A stretch of DNA of 60,896 nucleotides from IMG/VR virus record IMGVR_UViG_3300034106_006066, positions 1 to 60,896 of that record; one strand, given 5' to 3'. The notes below the pieces were generated by a model. That model worked only from the letters and a program-made list of their open reading frames with translations. It did no database searches and was not told the DNA's origin. Below, piece after piece: positions 26,303 through 34,458 of the stretch (its first letter is position 1; each line of letters begins with the position of its first letter). The translations under genes and the position numbers were made by a program. This DNA comes from a virus.

Positions 26303-26331
26303 ATAATATGTAGCTAGACTATTACAGTCAA
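26303..26331 (-). promoter_or_regulatory. sigma70-type promoter for the minus-strand glycan operon
   Basis: On the minus strand, TTGACT (26331-26326) and TATTAT (26308-26303) are 17 bp apart, followed by the operon start at 26233. It diverges from the plus-strand promoter at 26355, so both may share control. Confidence 0.65.
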
Positions 26332-26354
26332 GATCTAATAATTTTATTTTGGGG

Positions 26355-26382
26355 TTGACACAGCAAATCTTTGAAGTATTAT
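26355..26382 (+). promoter_or_regulatory. sigma70-type promoter for the plus-strand operon
   Basis: TTGACA at 26355-26360 and TATTAT at 26377-26382, 16-bp spacing. About 25 nt downstream, GAGAGG precedes the first start at 26414. Confidence 0.75.
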
Positions 26383-26413
26383 CATTTTGTATATCCTTTC
26401 GAGAGGCTTGAAA

Positions 26414-26608
26414 ATGAAAGATGATGATTTTGTTGATCGTAAAAATGATAGAAGAAAAAATATAAAACAGAAATCTGTTAAAAAAATCTTTGTTGATGAA
26501 AATGATGATAAAATTATTCATAAAAAAATTAAAAATCAAATAAAACAACAAAAACAAGAAATAGATAACGAAGAGTGGGAAGATTGGGATAGGTATTACA
26601 ATCACTAA
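26414..26608 (+). CDS. Small highly charged hypothetical protein
   Basis: 64 aa from ATG 26414 (GAGAGG about 7-12 nt upstream). Rich in Lys and Asp, predicted helical, ending in an acidic/aromatic EEWEDWDRYYNH. No family. First gene of the plus-strand unit that runs to the methyltransferases near 31.3 kb. Confidence 0.6.
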   Translation: MKDDDFVDRKNDRRKNIKQKSVKKIFVDENDDKIIHKKIKNQIKQQKQEIDNEEWEDWDRYYNH

Positions 26609-26609
26609 T

Positions 26610-26846
26610 ATGAAATATTTAGAAGAAATTCAACCAGGGGATTGTTTTGAATATAAGAATAAACCTTACTTACTTACTCAAGACTTTAAAAAGAATGGGA
26701 ATAGATTATGTATAAGTTTGATTGATGGATTCCCAAGTTGGGTACCTCAAGATTCTATTATAGAAAGTTTTGATTTATTTAGAATGGATAAAGATAATAA
26801 TATTATAGCAATTAAAGAAAGAAAAAAGACAGATGTTGCTAGTTAG
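26610..26846 (+). CDS. Small beta-rich hypothetical protein
   Basis: 78 aa, 1 nt after the preceding stop. The start EIQPGDCFEYKNKPYLLTQDF has the look of a small SH3-like or PAZ-like beta barrel as in many short phage proteins (EIKPGD.F...G..Y). No function assigned. Overlaps the next gene by 14 nt. Confidence 0.6.
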   Translation: MKYLEEIQPGDCFEYKNKPYLLTQDFKKNGNRLCISLIDGFPSWVPQDSIIESFDLFRMDKDNNIIAIKERKKTDVAS

Positions 26847-27084
26847 GATACAAACCTTTTTAAGATCATTATTTTGGCATATCTACTCCGGTTCCCCAAA
26901 AAGTACGAAAGAAGAAATTAATAGTAGATATCTAATATGTATCGGGTGTGAGCAGTTTGATAAAGTTAAATCTCAATGTGATATATGTGGATGTTTGGTA
27001 AAAAATAAAAAAGTATTTCTGAATAAATTAGCTTGGGCAGATCAAGAGTGTCCTTTAGGAAAATGGAAGAAGACAATAAGGTAA
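26833..27084 (+). CDS. Small zinc-ribbon protein
   Basis: 83 aa. CIGCEQFDKVKSQCDICGC gives two close Cys pairs, followed by KLAWADQECPLGKW with a last Cys. This pattern (C..C.......C..CGC...K..W....CP.GKW) is a recurring small family in T4-like and cyanophage genomes, of unknown role. Probably binds one zinc. Confidence 0.7.
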   Translation: MLLVRIQTFLRSLFWHIYSGSPKSTKEEINSRYLICIGCEQFDKVKSQCDICGCLVKNKKVFLNKLAWADQECPLGKWKKTIR

Positions 27085-27088
27085 AGCT

Positions 27089-27676
27089 ATGAAAACATTT
27101 ATTAACTCAAAGAGTAATTCAAATATAACATTATCAAATAGAAATATTTTTGATACGATTATTAGCAGAATAACTGCTGAACAAAATGGATGCTCAGTAT
27201 TTGTTCCTCACGTATGTAATAATATCGATATTTTCGGAGCAGGATTCGCCGCTCAAGTAGCTGAAAAATTTCCCTCCGTAAAAGCAGATTATCATTTATT
27301 AGGAAAAAAGTTTTTACAAAGCAATTTTGGTTATGCTCAGATACTAAAAGTAGCAGAGGATCCTAAATATAGACATAGGTTATTTTTCATTAATATGATC
27401 GCTCAAAACGGAACAATAGGACCAAATAATCCTAGGCCAATTAATTATTTTGCTTTAGCTAAATCTATGAGCTTATTATCTAATTATATAGTAAATAATA
27501 CTGGTTTTTTGAATGGGCAAGAAAAAGTTGAAATTCATTGCCCTAAATTTGGTAGTGGTTTAGCTGGAGGTAATTGGGACTTTATATCTAACTTAATAGA
27601 AGATATCTGGAGTAAGTATCATGTGACAGTTTATAACTATAATAAGAAAAATAATTATGTTAAAAAGACAAATTAA
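27089..27676 (+). CDS. Macro-domain protein
   Basis: 195 aa. FVPHVCNNIDIFGAGFAAQVA (~39-59, with the ADP-ribose-binding N and GAG.A loop) and HCPKFGSGLAGGNWDFI (~150-166, with the phosphate-binding G-S-G-L-A-G-G-N-W) define a macro domain related to ADP-ribose-1''-phosphate phosphatases such as Poa1p. In a phage it could reverse host ADP-ribosylation defence or process tRNA-splicing by-products; a link to the tRNA at 686 is speculative. Overlaps the next gene by 20 nt. Confidence 0.83.
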   Translation: MKTFINSKSNSNITLSNRNIFDTIISRITAEQNGCSVFVPHVCNNIDIFGAGFAAQVAEKFPSVKADYHLLGKKFLQSNFGYAQILKVAEDPKYRHRLFFINMIAQNGTIGPNNPRPINYFALAKSMSLLSNYIVNNTGFLNGQEKVEIHCPKFGSGLAGGNWDFISNLIEDIWSKYHVTVYNYNKKNNYVKKTN

Positions 27677-27950
27677 TCCCGAAGGCTTGCTTTATTGGAC
27701 TATTAATAGATTAAAATATAAACATAAAGAAGATCAAAAAATACTACTGGAATTATCTAGAGTATTAGAAAATTATAAACTATTTCCTAGGAAACTTCCA
27801 CTAGAATTTATAGATTCTATTTGTAAAAAACATTATCCTGATTTTGATTTAGAAAAAACCCCAGACATGAATATAGGTTATACAGATAAAGAAAGAATGC
27901 AGATTAGAAATCTTATTGTTGAAATAATAAAGGACATATCTCAACAATGA
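27657..27950 (+). CDS. Hypothetical helical protein
   Basis: 97 aa, starting 20 nt inside the macro-domain gene. Predicted helical, basic, with a KHYPDFDLEKTPDMNIGYT segment that occurs in small phage proteins near lysis or structural genes. No function assigned. Ends in an ATGA overlap with the next glycosyltransferase. Confidence 0.6.
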   Translation: MLKRQINPEGLLYWTINRLKYKHKEDQKILLELSRVLENYKLFPRKLPLEFIDSICKKHYPDFDLEKTPDMNIGYTDKERMQIRNLIVEIIKDISQQ

Positions 27951-28795
27951 AATTATCTGTACTTGGACTATGGAGAGACTCAGAATCTATAATAAATAGA
28001 ACATTATCTACCTTAGATAATATTTCTAAAGAAAATAATACATCTTTTTATTTTTATGAGAATGATTCTATAGATAATACAAAAGAATCTCTCCAAAAAT
28101 GGATAGACACAAAAAATGGTTTCTTATTAAGCGAAAACATAAAAGCACCAAAATTTGGCTCTGTTCCTGATATACAAAGACTTATATTACTATCTTATTA
28201 CAGGAATAAAGCAAAAACATTATTATTAAATTCAGATTCTGAATATACATTACTGATTGATACAGATATTAATTTTGATATTAATCACTTAAATATTTTG
28301 TATGAATCAATAATTAGATTAAATTGTGCTATGGTTATAGCTAATACGAGGCAGCATCAGATAGCGGACTTGATGAATAATCAAACCATAGATAGCTTTT
28401 ATGATGTTTTTGCTCTAAGAGATGTTTTCAATAATAATGGATTATATTTTACTGATTGTCCTTTTATTCTTAATCATAACAGAGAAGCTTGGATAAATAA
28501 TCAACCAATTAGAATACTATCTGGATTTAGTGGTTTTGCATTAATTCGTACAGATATTTTAAAACAACAAAATTGTTTTTGGTCTACTTGTGGACATTCT
28601 GAACATGTAAATTTTTGTTATAATATTAACAGATATGGTGAGATATTTATTATTCCAGAATGTAAACCTACAACAGATATAAATCTATCTAGTATAAATT
28701 TAGAAGCGTGTAAAAATATAGCTATAAATCAAAAAGAAAAAATTAATCAAATTAATCATATATTTAATCTATCAATATCTACTAAACTAATATGA
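27947..28795 (+). CDS. Glycosyltransferase (GT69/CAP59-like)
   Basis: 282 aa. FYFYENDSIDNTKESL (~33-48) is the donor-strand motif of GT69-like enzymes (FYENDS.D.T), later SYYRNKAK, LLIDTDINFD (DxD, ~100-109) and LSGFSGFALIRTDIL. This enzyme class is best known from fungal capsule mannosyltransferases, but bacteria and large viruses also carry them. Overlaps the next gene by 4 nt (ATGA). Confidence 0.75.
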   Translation: MKLSVLGLWRDSESIINRTLSTLDNISKENNTSFYFYENDSIDNTKESLQKWIDTKNGFLLSENIKAPKFGSVPDIQRLILLSYYRNKAKTLLLNSDSEYTLLIDTDINFDINHLNILYESIIRLNCAMVIANTRQHQIADLMNNQTIDSFYDVFALRDVFNNNGLYFTDCPFILNHNREAWINNQPIRILSGFSGFALIRTDILKQQNCFWSTCGHSEHVNFCYNINRYGEIFIIPECKPTTDINLSSINLEACKNIAINQKEKINQINHIFNLSISTKLI

Positions 28796-29559
28796 TATCT
28801 ATTTATTCTTCAGCATTTAACTTAATTAAAAATAATTTTGATTTTGTATTTAGTATTAATAATTTTTGCAATTTTGCTAACGAAGTTGTTATAGCAGTTA
28901 ATACTAGCGAAGATGATACATTATCGTCTCTTATAAATCTAACAAATACATATAAAAATCTTAAAATAATAAGTACTAATTTTTCTTATGAAGATCCTTT
29001 ATTAGACGGTAAAATAAAAAACGAATCATTACAAAATACAACACAATCTATTAAAATTGGATTAGACATGGATGAATATATTCCATTACGCCAAAAATCT
29101 ATATGGCTACAATTAGCTCAACAGTTAAAAAATGATGATTGTTATTGTTATATGATTCCATCTATTAATCTATATAAAGATTATGATCATTATTTTTCGA
29201 TAACTCCAAAATGGTATATTCATAAGTCTGGATTATTTAGAGGTCCAGTAAATTTTGCTAGAAAAAATAATGGAACTATAGATACTAGTAAGAGTGATAG
29301 TTGCGAACTAATAGATGATAATGGTAATTTGGTCAGTTCAAAAATAGCTCCATATCATATAGATGATTTAAGAACAGGATTATTTCCTTTTGTTGTTCAT
29401 ACTGGATATCTTAGTTTAGAAAATAGACTATTAAGAAATAAAAACTTTTGGAGTGATCATTGGTTAAAAGAATCAGGAGGTGAAAAACCGCCTCATAAAA
29501 TTCATGAAAAACTAGAAGATTTTGACTATAATATTCAACAACATGCGTTAAAAATATGA
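28792..29559 (+). CDS. GT-A-type glycosyltransferase
   Basis: 255 aa. Starts SIYSSAFNLIKNNFDF; a VVIAVNTSEDDTLS strand and a GLDMDEYIPLR acid motif (~98-104) are present, with a PYHIDDLRTGLFPFVVH C-terminal segment. A family-2-like inverting enzyme is likely. Overlaps both neighbours by 4 nt. Confidence 0.65.
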   Translation: MISIYSSAFNLIKNNFDFVFSINNFCNFANEVVIAVNTSEDDTLSSLINLTNTYKNLKIISTNFSYEDPLLDGKIKNESLQNTTQSIKIGLDMDEYIPLRQKSIWLQLAQQLKNDDCYCYMIPSINLYKDYDHYFSITPKWYIHKSGLFRGPVNFARKNNGTIDTSKSDSCELIDDNGNLVSSKIAPYHIDDLRTGLFPFVVHTGYLSLENRLLRNKNFWSDHWLKESGGEKPPHKIHEKLEDFDYNIQQHALKI

Positions 29560-30185
29560 TACAAACTTATTGCCTACATCATATCCCAGCCACAGACAGA
29601 AAGGAATATCTGCTTAAAAATTTCGACACAAACAACTGGCATTGGATTACCGATTATTTACCAACAGACGAACAAATAGTCAATCATCGAAGAGTCTCTT
29701 GCGAACACTCTGCTAATAAACAAAACTTTTTAAATGCAGCAGAATTATCTTTATTTTATAAACATAAATTAGCAATAGAGATTATTAACCAAAAACAAGA
29801 ATTTTCTTTGATCGTTGAAGACGATATCGAACGTCCTAATTTTGATTTACAAGATACAATAAATATTTTTCTTAGAATGATGCTAGAACACTCAACAGAT
29901 ATACTATTTGTGGGATCATACGGCAATTGTGATTTAAATTTACAATCTCCAAATATTTTATGTAATAATTACACACTAAGTAGATGTACTCATGCATACA
30001 TACTCAATCCTAAATGTTCTAAAATGTTATCAAAATACTTAGCTGATGTCAAAGCTCCTATAGATTGGCAGCTTAATTATGCTATAAATGATTTAAATCT
30101 TAAAAGTTGTTGGAGTTCACCACATTTATACCAAAGAACTGAAAAAATGCACATAGCATCTCTAATTAGAAAGAACATATCATAA
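29556..30185 (+). CDS. GT25-family glycosyltransferase
   Basis: 209 aa. Strong GT25 (LPS/collagen galactosyltransferase) pattern: AELSLFYKHKLAIEII, then SLIVEDDIERP (EDD metal motif, ~90-100), SRCTHAYILNPKCSKML and an APIDWQLNYAINDL segment. These enzymes add galactose to LPS in bacteria and to collagen in animals; for a phage, either host LPS or fibre protein could be the acceptor. Confidence 0.8.
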   Translation: MIQTYCLHHIPATDRKEYLLKNFDTNNWHWITDYLPTDEQIVNHRRVSCEHSANKQNFLNAAELSLFYKHKLAIEIINQKQEFSLIVEDDIERPNFDLQDTINIFLRMMLEHSTDILFVGSYGNCDLNLQSPNILCNNYTLSRCTHAYILNPKCSKMLSKYLADVKAPIDWQLNYAINDLNLKSCWSSPHLYQRTEKMHIASLIRKNIS

Positions 30186-30187
30186 AT

Positions 30188-30769
30188 ATGATAACTATAA
30201 ATAATAAGGGTTATTGGGAATCAGATACAAATCAAGGACATATGAACGATCCAGTTTTACGCGAAAGTTTATTAGAGTTTTTACAAGACAATAACATAAA
30301 AACATTATTGGATCTTGGATGCGGAACCGGATACTATGTATCTCGATTTTTAGAAAATAATATAGAATGTAAAGCATATGATGGTAATCCAAATACTCCC
30401 ACCCTATCTAACGGCCTAGGAGCTGTATTAGATTTATCAGTTGATACTAATTTAAATCATAAATATGAATGTGTGTTATCATTAGAGGTTGGAGAGCATA
30501 TCCCAAAACAATACGAAGATATTTTTATAAATAATATATGTAAACACAGTAATAAATTGATTATTATTAGTTGGGCAATTATAGGACAGGCTGGAGACGG
30601 ACATGTGAACTGTCAAAATAACGATTATATTATATCAAAAATAACAGAACAGAAATTTGAGTATTGTCCAACACATACAAATTTTTTAAGACATAATTCT
30701 TCTTTATTTTGGTTTAAAAATACTATTATGGTCTTTAAATACATAGGAGATAATAATGAAACATACTAA
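30188..30769 (+). CDS. SAM-dependent methyltransferase
   Basis: 193 aa. Motif I LLDLGCGTGYYVSRFL (~40-55), acidic motif II KAYDGN, post-I VLSLEVGEHIPKQYE (~100-113). A class I enzyme of the type found with glycosyltransferases. Overlaps the next methyltransferase by 14 nt. Confidence 0.8.
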   Translation: MITINNKGYWESDTNQGHMNDPVLRESLLEFLQDNNIKTLLDLGCGTGYYVSRFLENNIECKAYDGNPNTPTLSNGLGAVLDLSVDTNLNHKYECVLSLEVGEHIPKQYEDIFINNICKHSNKLIIISWAIIGQAGDGHVNCQNNDYIISKITEQKFEYCPTHTNFLRHNSSLFWFKNTIMVFKYIGDNNETY

Positions 30770-31289
30770 TGAAATATACGGATGGTTTAATTATAGCAAG
30801 CTATATGATAAGCTTGTACAATCAATTCCAGATAATGGAATATTCGTCGAATGCGGAGCATGGCTAGGCAAAAGTTCATCTTATCTGTGTGATATTGCAC
30901 AAGACAGAATACAAATATATATAGTAGATCATTGGCAAGGATCTCCAGAAGAAACGAACAGTATGCATAAGCTGGCACAAGAAACAGATGTTTACAAGCT
31001 CTTTTTAGATAATATGGGAAATAGAAATTTTATTCCATTAAAAATGAATTCTATCGAAGCATCAAAACAATTTCAAGATAATAGTTGTGATGTTGTATAC
31101 ATAGATATGGATCATTCATATGAAGCTGTCAAACAGGATATACTTCATTGGTTACCTAAAGTTAAAAATAATGGATTTTTAGCTGGACATGATTATGATT
31201 GGCCTGGAGTCAAAAGAGCTGTTGATGAATTATTTGAAAGTAATATTCTTATTGAAGGGACTTCCTGGATAGTTAGAAAGATAAACTAA
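30756..31289 (+). CDS. SAM-dependent methyltransferase (Methyltransf_24-like)
   Basis: 177 aa. IFVECGAWLGKSSSYL (~28-43) replaces the usual motif I, followed by IYIVDHWQGS (~54-63) and CDVVYIDMDHSYEAVKQDI (~111-129), WLPKVKNNGFLAGHDYDWPGV. This is typical of the Methyltransf_24 family found in phage glycan and cephalosporin-hydroxylase-like clusters. Ends the operon; a new promoter follows at 31309. Confidence 0.78.
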   Translation: MKHTNEIYGWFNYSKLYDKLVQSIPDNGIFVECGAWLGKSSSYLCDIAQDRIQIYIVDHWQGSPEETNSMHKLAQETDVYKLFLDNMGNRNFIPLKMNSIEASKQFQDNSCDVVYIDMDHSYEAVKQDILHWLPKVKNNGFLAGHDYDWPGVKRAVDELFESNILIEGTSWIVRKIN

Positions 31290-31308
31290 CTCCGACAAAA
31301 ACTTATAT

Positions 31309-31336
31309 TTGTCAACCCGGACACACTCTCTATAAT
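31309..31336 (+). promoter_or_regulatory. sigma70-type promoter before the nucleotide genes
   Basis: TTGTCA at 31309-31314 and TATAAT at 31331-31336, 16-bp spacing, with AAC following as in the other two strong promoters. It lies about 34 nt before ATG 31370. Confidence 0.8.
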
Positions 31337-31369
31337 ATAGAGAAGGATGAGTGTTATTTGGGAGTATAT

Positions 31370-31522
31370 ATGAATTATATATTGAGTATTTTTTTTATTA
31401 TGTCGTTAATTATTGGTATTATAAATGGTTTTGGCCAAATGGCTAGAGTTAGAAGAAATCCCGATGTAGGATATAAACCATCTAAAAATATTTTTGCATT
31501 TCTTTTTACTGATCCATACTAA
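31370..31522 (+). CDS. Very small membrane protein
   Basis: 50 aa, not longer than one hydrophobic span (residues ~3-22) plus a basic loop (MARVRRNPDVGYKPSK) and a hydrophobic tail (NIFAFLFTD). GGGAG lies about 7-11 nt upstream of ATG 31370. The stop overlaps the next ATG (TAATG). First gene after a strong promoter, so likely an early product. Confidence 0.6.
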   Translation: MNYILSIFFIMSLIIGIINGFGQMARVRRNPDVGYKPSKNIFAFLFTDPY

Positions 31523-32052
31523 TGAATAGACTTAGAAATCAAAGAGTTTATCTTGCTGGTGCTATGGACAGAGTTGCTGATAGAGGTTCTACATGGAGAG
31601 ATAATATAACTCCATTTCTTGAAAATCTAAATGTGGTAGTTTTTAATCCTATTAAAAAACCAAGTACCGAAGGTTCTGAAGATGCTGAAACTCATGCTAT
31701 TAAAGTAAAATTAAAGAAAGAACAAAGATATGATGAATTAAGTAGTATGATGAAAACTATTAGAGCTGTTGATTTGCGACTTGTTGATATTAGTGATTTT
31801 CTTATAGTAAATCTCAATCTCGAACACTATGCTTGTGGAACATGGGAGGAGCTGTCTCTTGCTAACAGAAGTAAAAAACCAATACTAGTACATATAGAGC
31901 AAGGTAAGCAGCACACTCCAGACTGGCTATTCGGTACTCTTCCTCATCAATGGTTCTTCTCTGAATGGTCAGATTTAAAAAATTATTTACTGCATGTAAA
32001 TACTGATGAGAATATAGAACATTATAATAGGTGGAGATTTTTTGATTTATGA
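31522..32052 (+). CDS. Nucleoside 2-deoxyribosyltransferase-like protein
   Basis: 176 aa. VYLAGAMDRVADRGSTW at the N-terminus, NVVVFNPIKK, then DLRLVDISDFLIVNL and HYACGTWEELSLANRSKKPI with the conserved Glu of the family. These enzymes swap bases between deoxynucleosides in salvage. It neighbours GMP reductase, suggesting a nucleotide-pool module of the phage. Confidence 0.75.
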   Translation: MNRLRNQRVYLAGAMDRVADRGSTWRDNITPFLENLNVVVFNPIKKPSTEGSEDAETHAIKVKLKKEQRYDELSSMMKTIRAVDLRLVDISDFLIVNLNLEHYACGTWEELSLANRSKKPILVHIEQGKQHTPDWLFGTLPHQWFFSEWSDLKNYLLHVNTDENIEHYNRWRFFDL

Positions 32053-32061
32053 GAAATTATT

Positions 32062-32265
32062 GTGCCAAAATATTATATCAAATCTGGTGAAATAAAATAC
32101 ATAGTTGATACCACGGATGAGACATCAGCCATTTTATCTGCTCTATATCATTATAAAAAAAAATCTGTTATGACAGGTCCGAAGATATGCGTAAGCGAAA
32201 AAGGATTTGAGAGCTTTAAAGACTGGAACTGCTATGATATTGATTATTACTTAAAGAAAGTATAG
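32062..32265 (+). CDS. Small hypothetical protein
   Basis: 67 aa with a GTG start at 32062. Fold looks like a small alpha/beta unit (YYIKSGEIKYIVDTTDETSA, then helix). No recognised family. It sits between the deoxyribosyltransferase and GMP reductase. Confidence 0.55.
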   Translation: MPKYYIKSGEIKYIVDTTDETSAILSALYHYKKKSVMTGPKICVSEKGFESFKDWNCYDIDYYLKKV

Positions 32266-32266
32266 T

Positions 32267-33391
32267 ATGCAAAAAATTATTGATGAAGTAAAATTAGATT
32301 TTAATGATGTGTTGATTGTGCCTCAAAGATCAACACTAACTAGCAGATCAGAAATTAATTTAGAGAGAACATTTCAGTTTTATCACTCTTCGAGAAGTTG
32401 GACTGGTGTTCCTATAATGTGTGCTAATATGAGCTTTTGTAGTTTCGATATGGCAAAAGCATTAGCAAAACACAAGATGATAGCTTGTTTACATAAATAT
32501 CATAGTGTTCAGGAATTATATGATTATTTCACGCAAAATCCAGAAAATATAGATTATACATTTGTATCTATAGGATATAAAAAAAGCGACCTTAATCATT
32601 TATTAGAGCTAAAAAATAAACTAGGAAAACAACCTAATATTTGTATTGATGTTCCTAATGGACATATGGATGTTTTTGTAAAGTATTGTAAAAAAGTTAG
32701 AGAAAATTTTCAAGAGTCGATAATTGTAGCTGGAAACGTAACCAATACCTCGTCTACTCAAGAATTATTGATTTATGGTGGAGTAGATTTGGCCAAAATT
32801 GGAATTGGTGGAGGAAGCGCCTGTACAACTCGCTTTCTTACTGGTTGTGGCTTTCCCCAGTTGTCAGCTTGTTTAGAAAACTCATATGTTGCTCACGGTC
32901 TTCAAAACGGACCCAAGAAACTCGGTTTGATAGCGTCTGATGGTGGACATAAAACAGTTGGGGATGTTTGCAAGGCATTATGTGCTGGAAGCGATTTTGT
33001 AATGTTGGGAGGATATTTCGCTGGTTCTGAAGAATCAGATGGAGAATGGACATATGAGTATCTAGCAAATCATGGAGCTTTTTGGCAACCAAACAATCCA
33101 GGATATGATACAGAAAAAAGAAAAATTAAATTCTCATACTACGGTATGAGTACCCACTATGCACAAGAAAAATATGAGGATCATATTAAAAATTATAGAG
33201 CCAGTGAAGGAACCAAAATAACAGTAAAATATAAAGGATCACTAGATAAAGTTGTGCAAGAATTATTGGGAGGCATACGATCCTGTTGTTGTTATATTGG
33301 AGCTTCTAGTATAAAACATATGGCAAAATGTAGTCAATTTTGTAAAGTAAATCAAATTCATAACAATACCAATCCTGCACTTGGAGTCTAA
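32267..33391 (+). CDS. guaC: GMP reductase
   Basis: 374 aa. Typical IMPDH/GMPR beginning (LDFNDVLIVPQRSTL), VPIMCANMSF, and the catalytic loop KIGIGGGSACTTR with Cys at residue 186. ASDGGHKTVGDVCKAL and MLGGYFAGSEES complete the IMP/GMP site. There is no CBS domain pair, as expected for GMP reductase rather than IMP dehydrogenase. It converts GMP to IMP with NADPH, which could feed adenine nucleotides for this AT-rich genome. Length fits bacterial GuaC (~345 aa) with a small C-terminal extension. Confidence 0.88.
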   Translation: MQKIIDEVKLDFNDVLIVPQRSTLTSRSEINLERTFQFYHSSRSWTGVPIMCANMSFCSFDMAKALAKHKMIACLHKYHSVQELYDYFTQNPENIDYTFVSIGYKKSDLNHLLELKNKLGKQPNICIDVPNGHMDVFVKYCKKVRENFQESIIVAGNVTNTSSTQELLIYGGVDLAKIGIGGGSACTTRFLTGCGFPQLSACLENSYVAHGLQNGPKKLGLIASDGGHKTVGDVCKALCAGSDFVMLGGYFAGSEESDGEWTYEYLANHGAFWQPNNPGYDTEKRKIKFSYYGMSTHYAQEKYEDHIKNYRASEGTKITVKYKGSLDKVVQELLGGIRSCCCYIGASSIKHMAKCSQFCKVNQIHNNTNPALGV

Positions 33392-34447
33392 ATGAATATA
33401 AATATATCTGCGCCGGTTAATAATACTGGTTATGGAGTAGCATCTTATAATATTATTAAAGAGCTTAGTAAAAAAAATAATATTGGATATTTTCCTATTG
33501 GAAATACTTTATTTCAAAATGAAGAAGATAAAGAATTTTTATCTAAAATCTATCAAAATGGTTTATCTTTAGACGCAAATGCTCCTTTCTTAAAAATTTG
33601 GCATCAGTTTGATTTATCTCAAAGAGTAGGCAAAGGTAAGTATTATGCATTATCATTTTTTGAGCTGGATACTTTTAATAGTCAAGAATTAATTCACTTA
33701 AATATTCCAGATGTTTTGTTCGTAACAAGTCTCTGGGGAAAAAATATATTAGAAAAGCATAATATCAAAACCCCTATCAAAGTAATACCACTAGGAGTAG
33801 ATAGAAGTATATTTCATGAAAACTTAAATATTACTAAAGATAATAAATATATTTTTCTTAATATTGGTAAATGGGAAGTTAGAAAAGGTCATGATATATT
33901 ACTAGAATTATTTCTAAAAGCTTTTCCAAATGAATCTGATGTTGAATTATGGATATGTGCAGCAGAGAATACCAACTCTTATTCATCAGCAGAGGAACTT
34001 AAAAAATGGAAAAGTATGTACAATCATCCTAGAATAAGAATTATTCCTGGATTAGAAACTCAACACGATCTAGCTAAACTAATAGGATTGAGTGATTGCG
34101 GTATATATCCCACAAGAGCAGAAGGATGGAATTTAGAATTATTGGAAACTATGAGTATGAATAGGCCAGTTATTACTAGTAATTATTCGTCTCAAACAGA
34201 ATTTTGTAATAAAGATAATTCATTCTTAGTAAGCGTTGATAGTTTAGAAAGTGCATTTGATAATAAAGCTTTTAGAAATCAAGGAAGTTGGGCTAAAATT
34301 AGCCATAAAGAAAAAGACAACTTTATTGATTTTATGAGATTTGTTTATAAAAATAGAATCAATACTAATGCTGAAGGAATTAAAACGGCTCAAACTTATA
34401 CCTGGAGTCATACGGCAGAATTAATAGAGAGGTGTATGCTAGAGTAA
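33392..34447 (+). CDS. GT4-family glycosyltransferase
   Basis: 351 aa, start directly after the GMP reductase stop. GT-B/GT4 pattern: TGYGVASYNIIKEL at the N-terminus, IPLGVDRSIFHE, LNIGKWEVRKGHDILLELF, and the nucleotide-sugar site TRAEGWNLELLETMSMNRPVI with the E-x7-E motif. The next gene's preferred start is 12 nt after its stop. Confidence 0.8.
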   Translation: MNINISAPVNNTGYGVASYNIIKELSKKNNIGYFPIGNTLFQNEEDKEFLSKIYQNGLSLDANAPFLKIWHQFDLSQRVGKGKYYALSFFELDTFNSQELIHLNIPDVLFVTSLWGKNILEKHNIKTPIKVIPLGVDRSIFHENLNITKDNKYIFLNIGKWEVRKGHDILLELFLKAFPNESDVELWICAAENTNSYSSAEELKKWKSMYNHPRIRIIPGLETQHDLAKLIGLSDCGIYPTRAEGWNLELLETMSMNRPVITSNYSSQTEFCNKDNSFLVSVDSLESAFDNKAFRNQGSWAKISHKEKDNFIDFMRFVYKNRINTNAEGIKTAQTYTWSHTAELIERCMLE

Positions 34448-34458
34448 GGAGATTAAAT

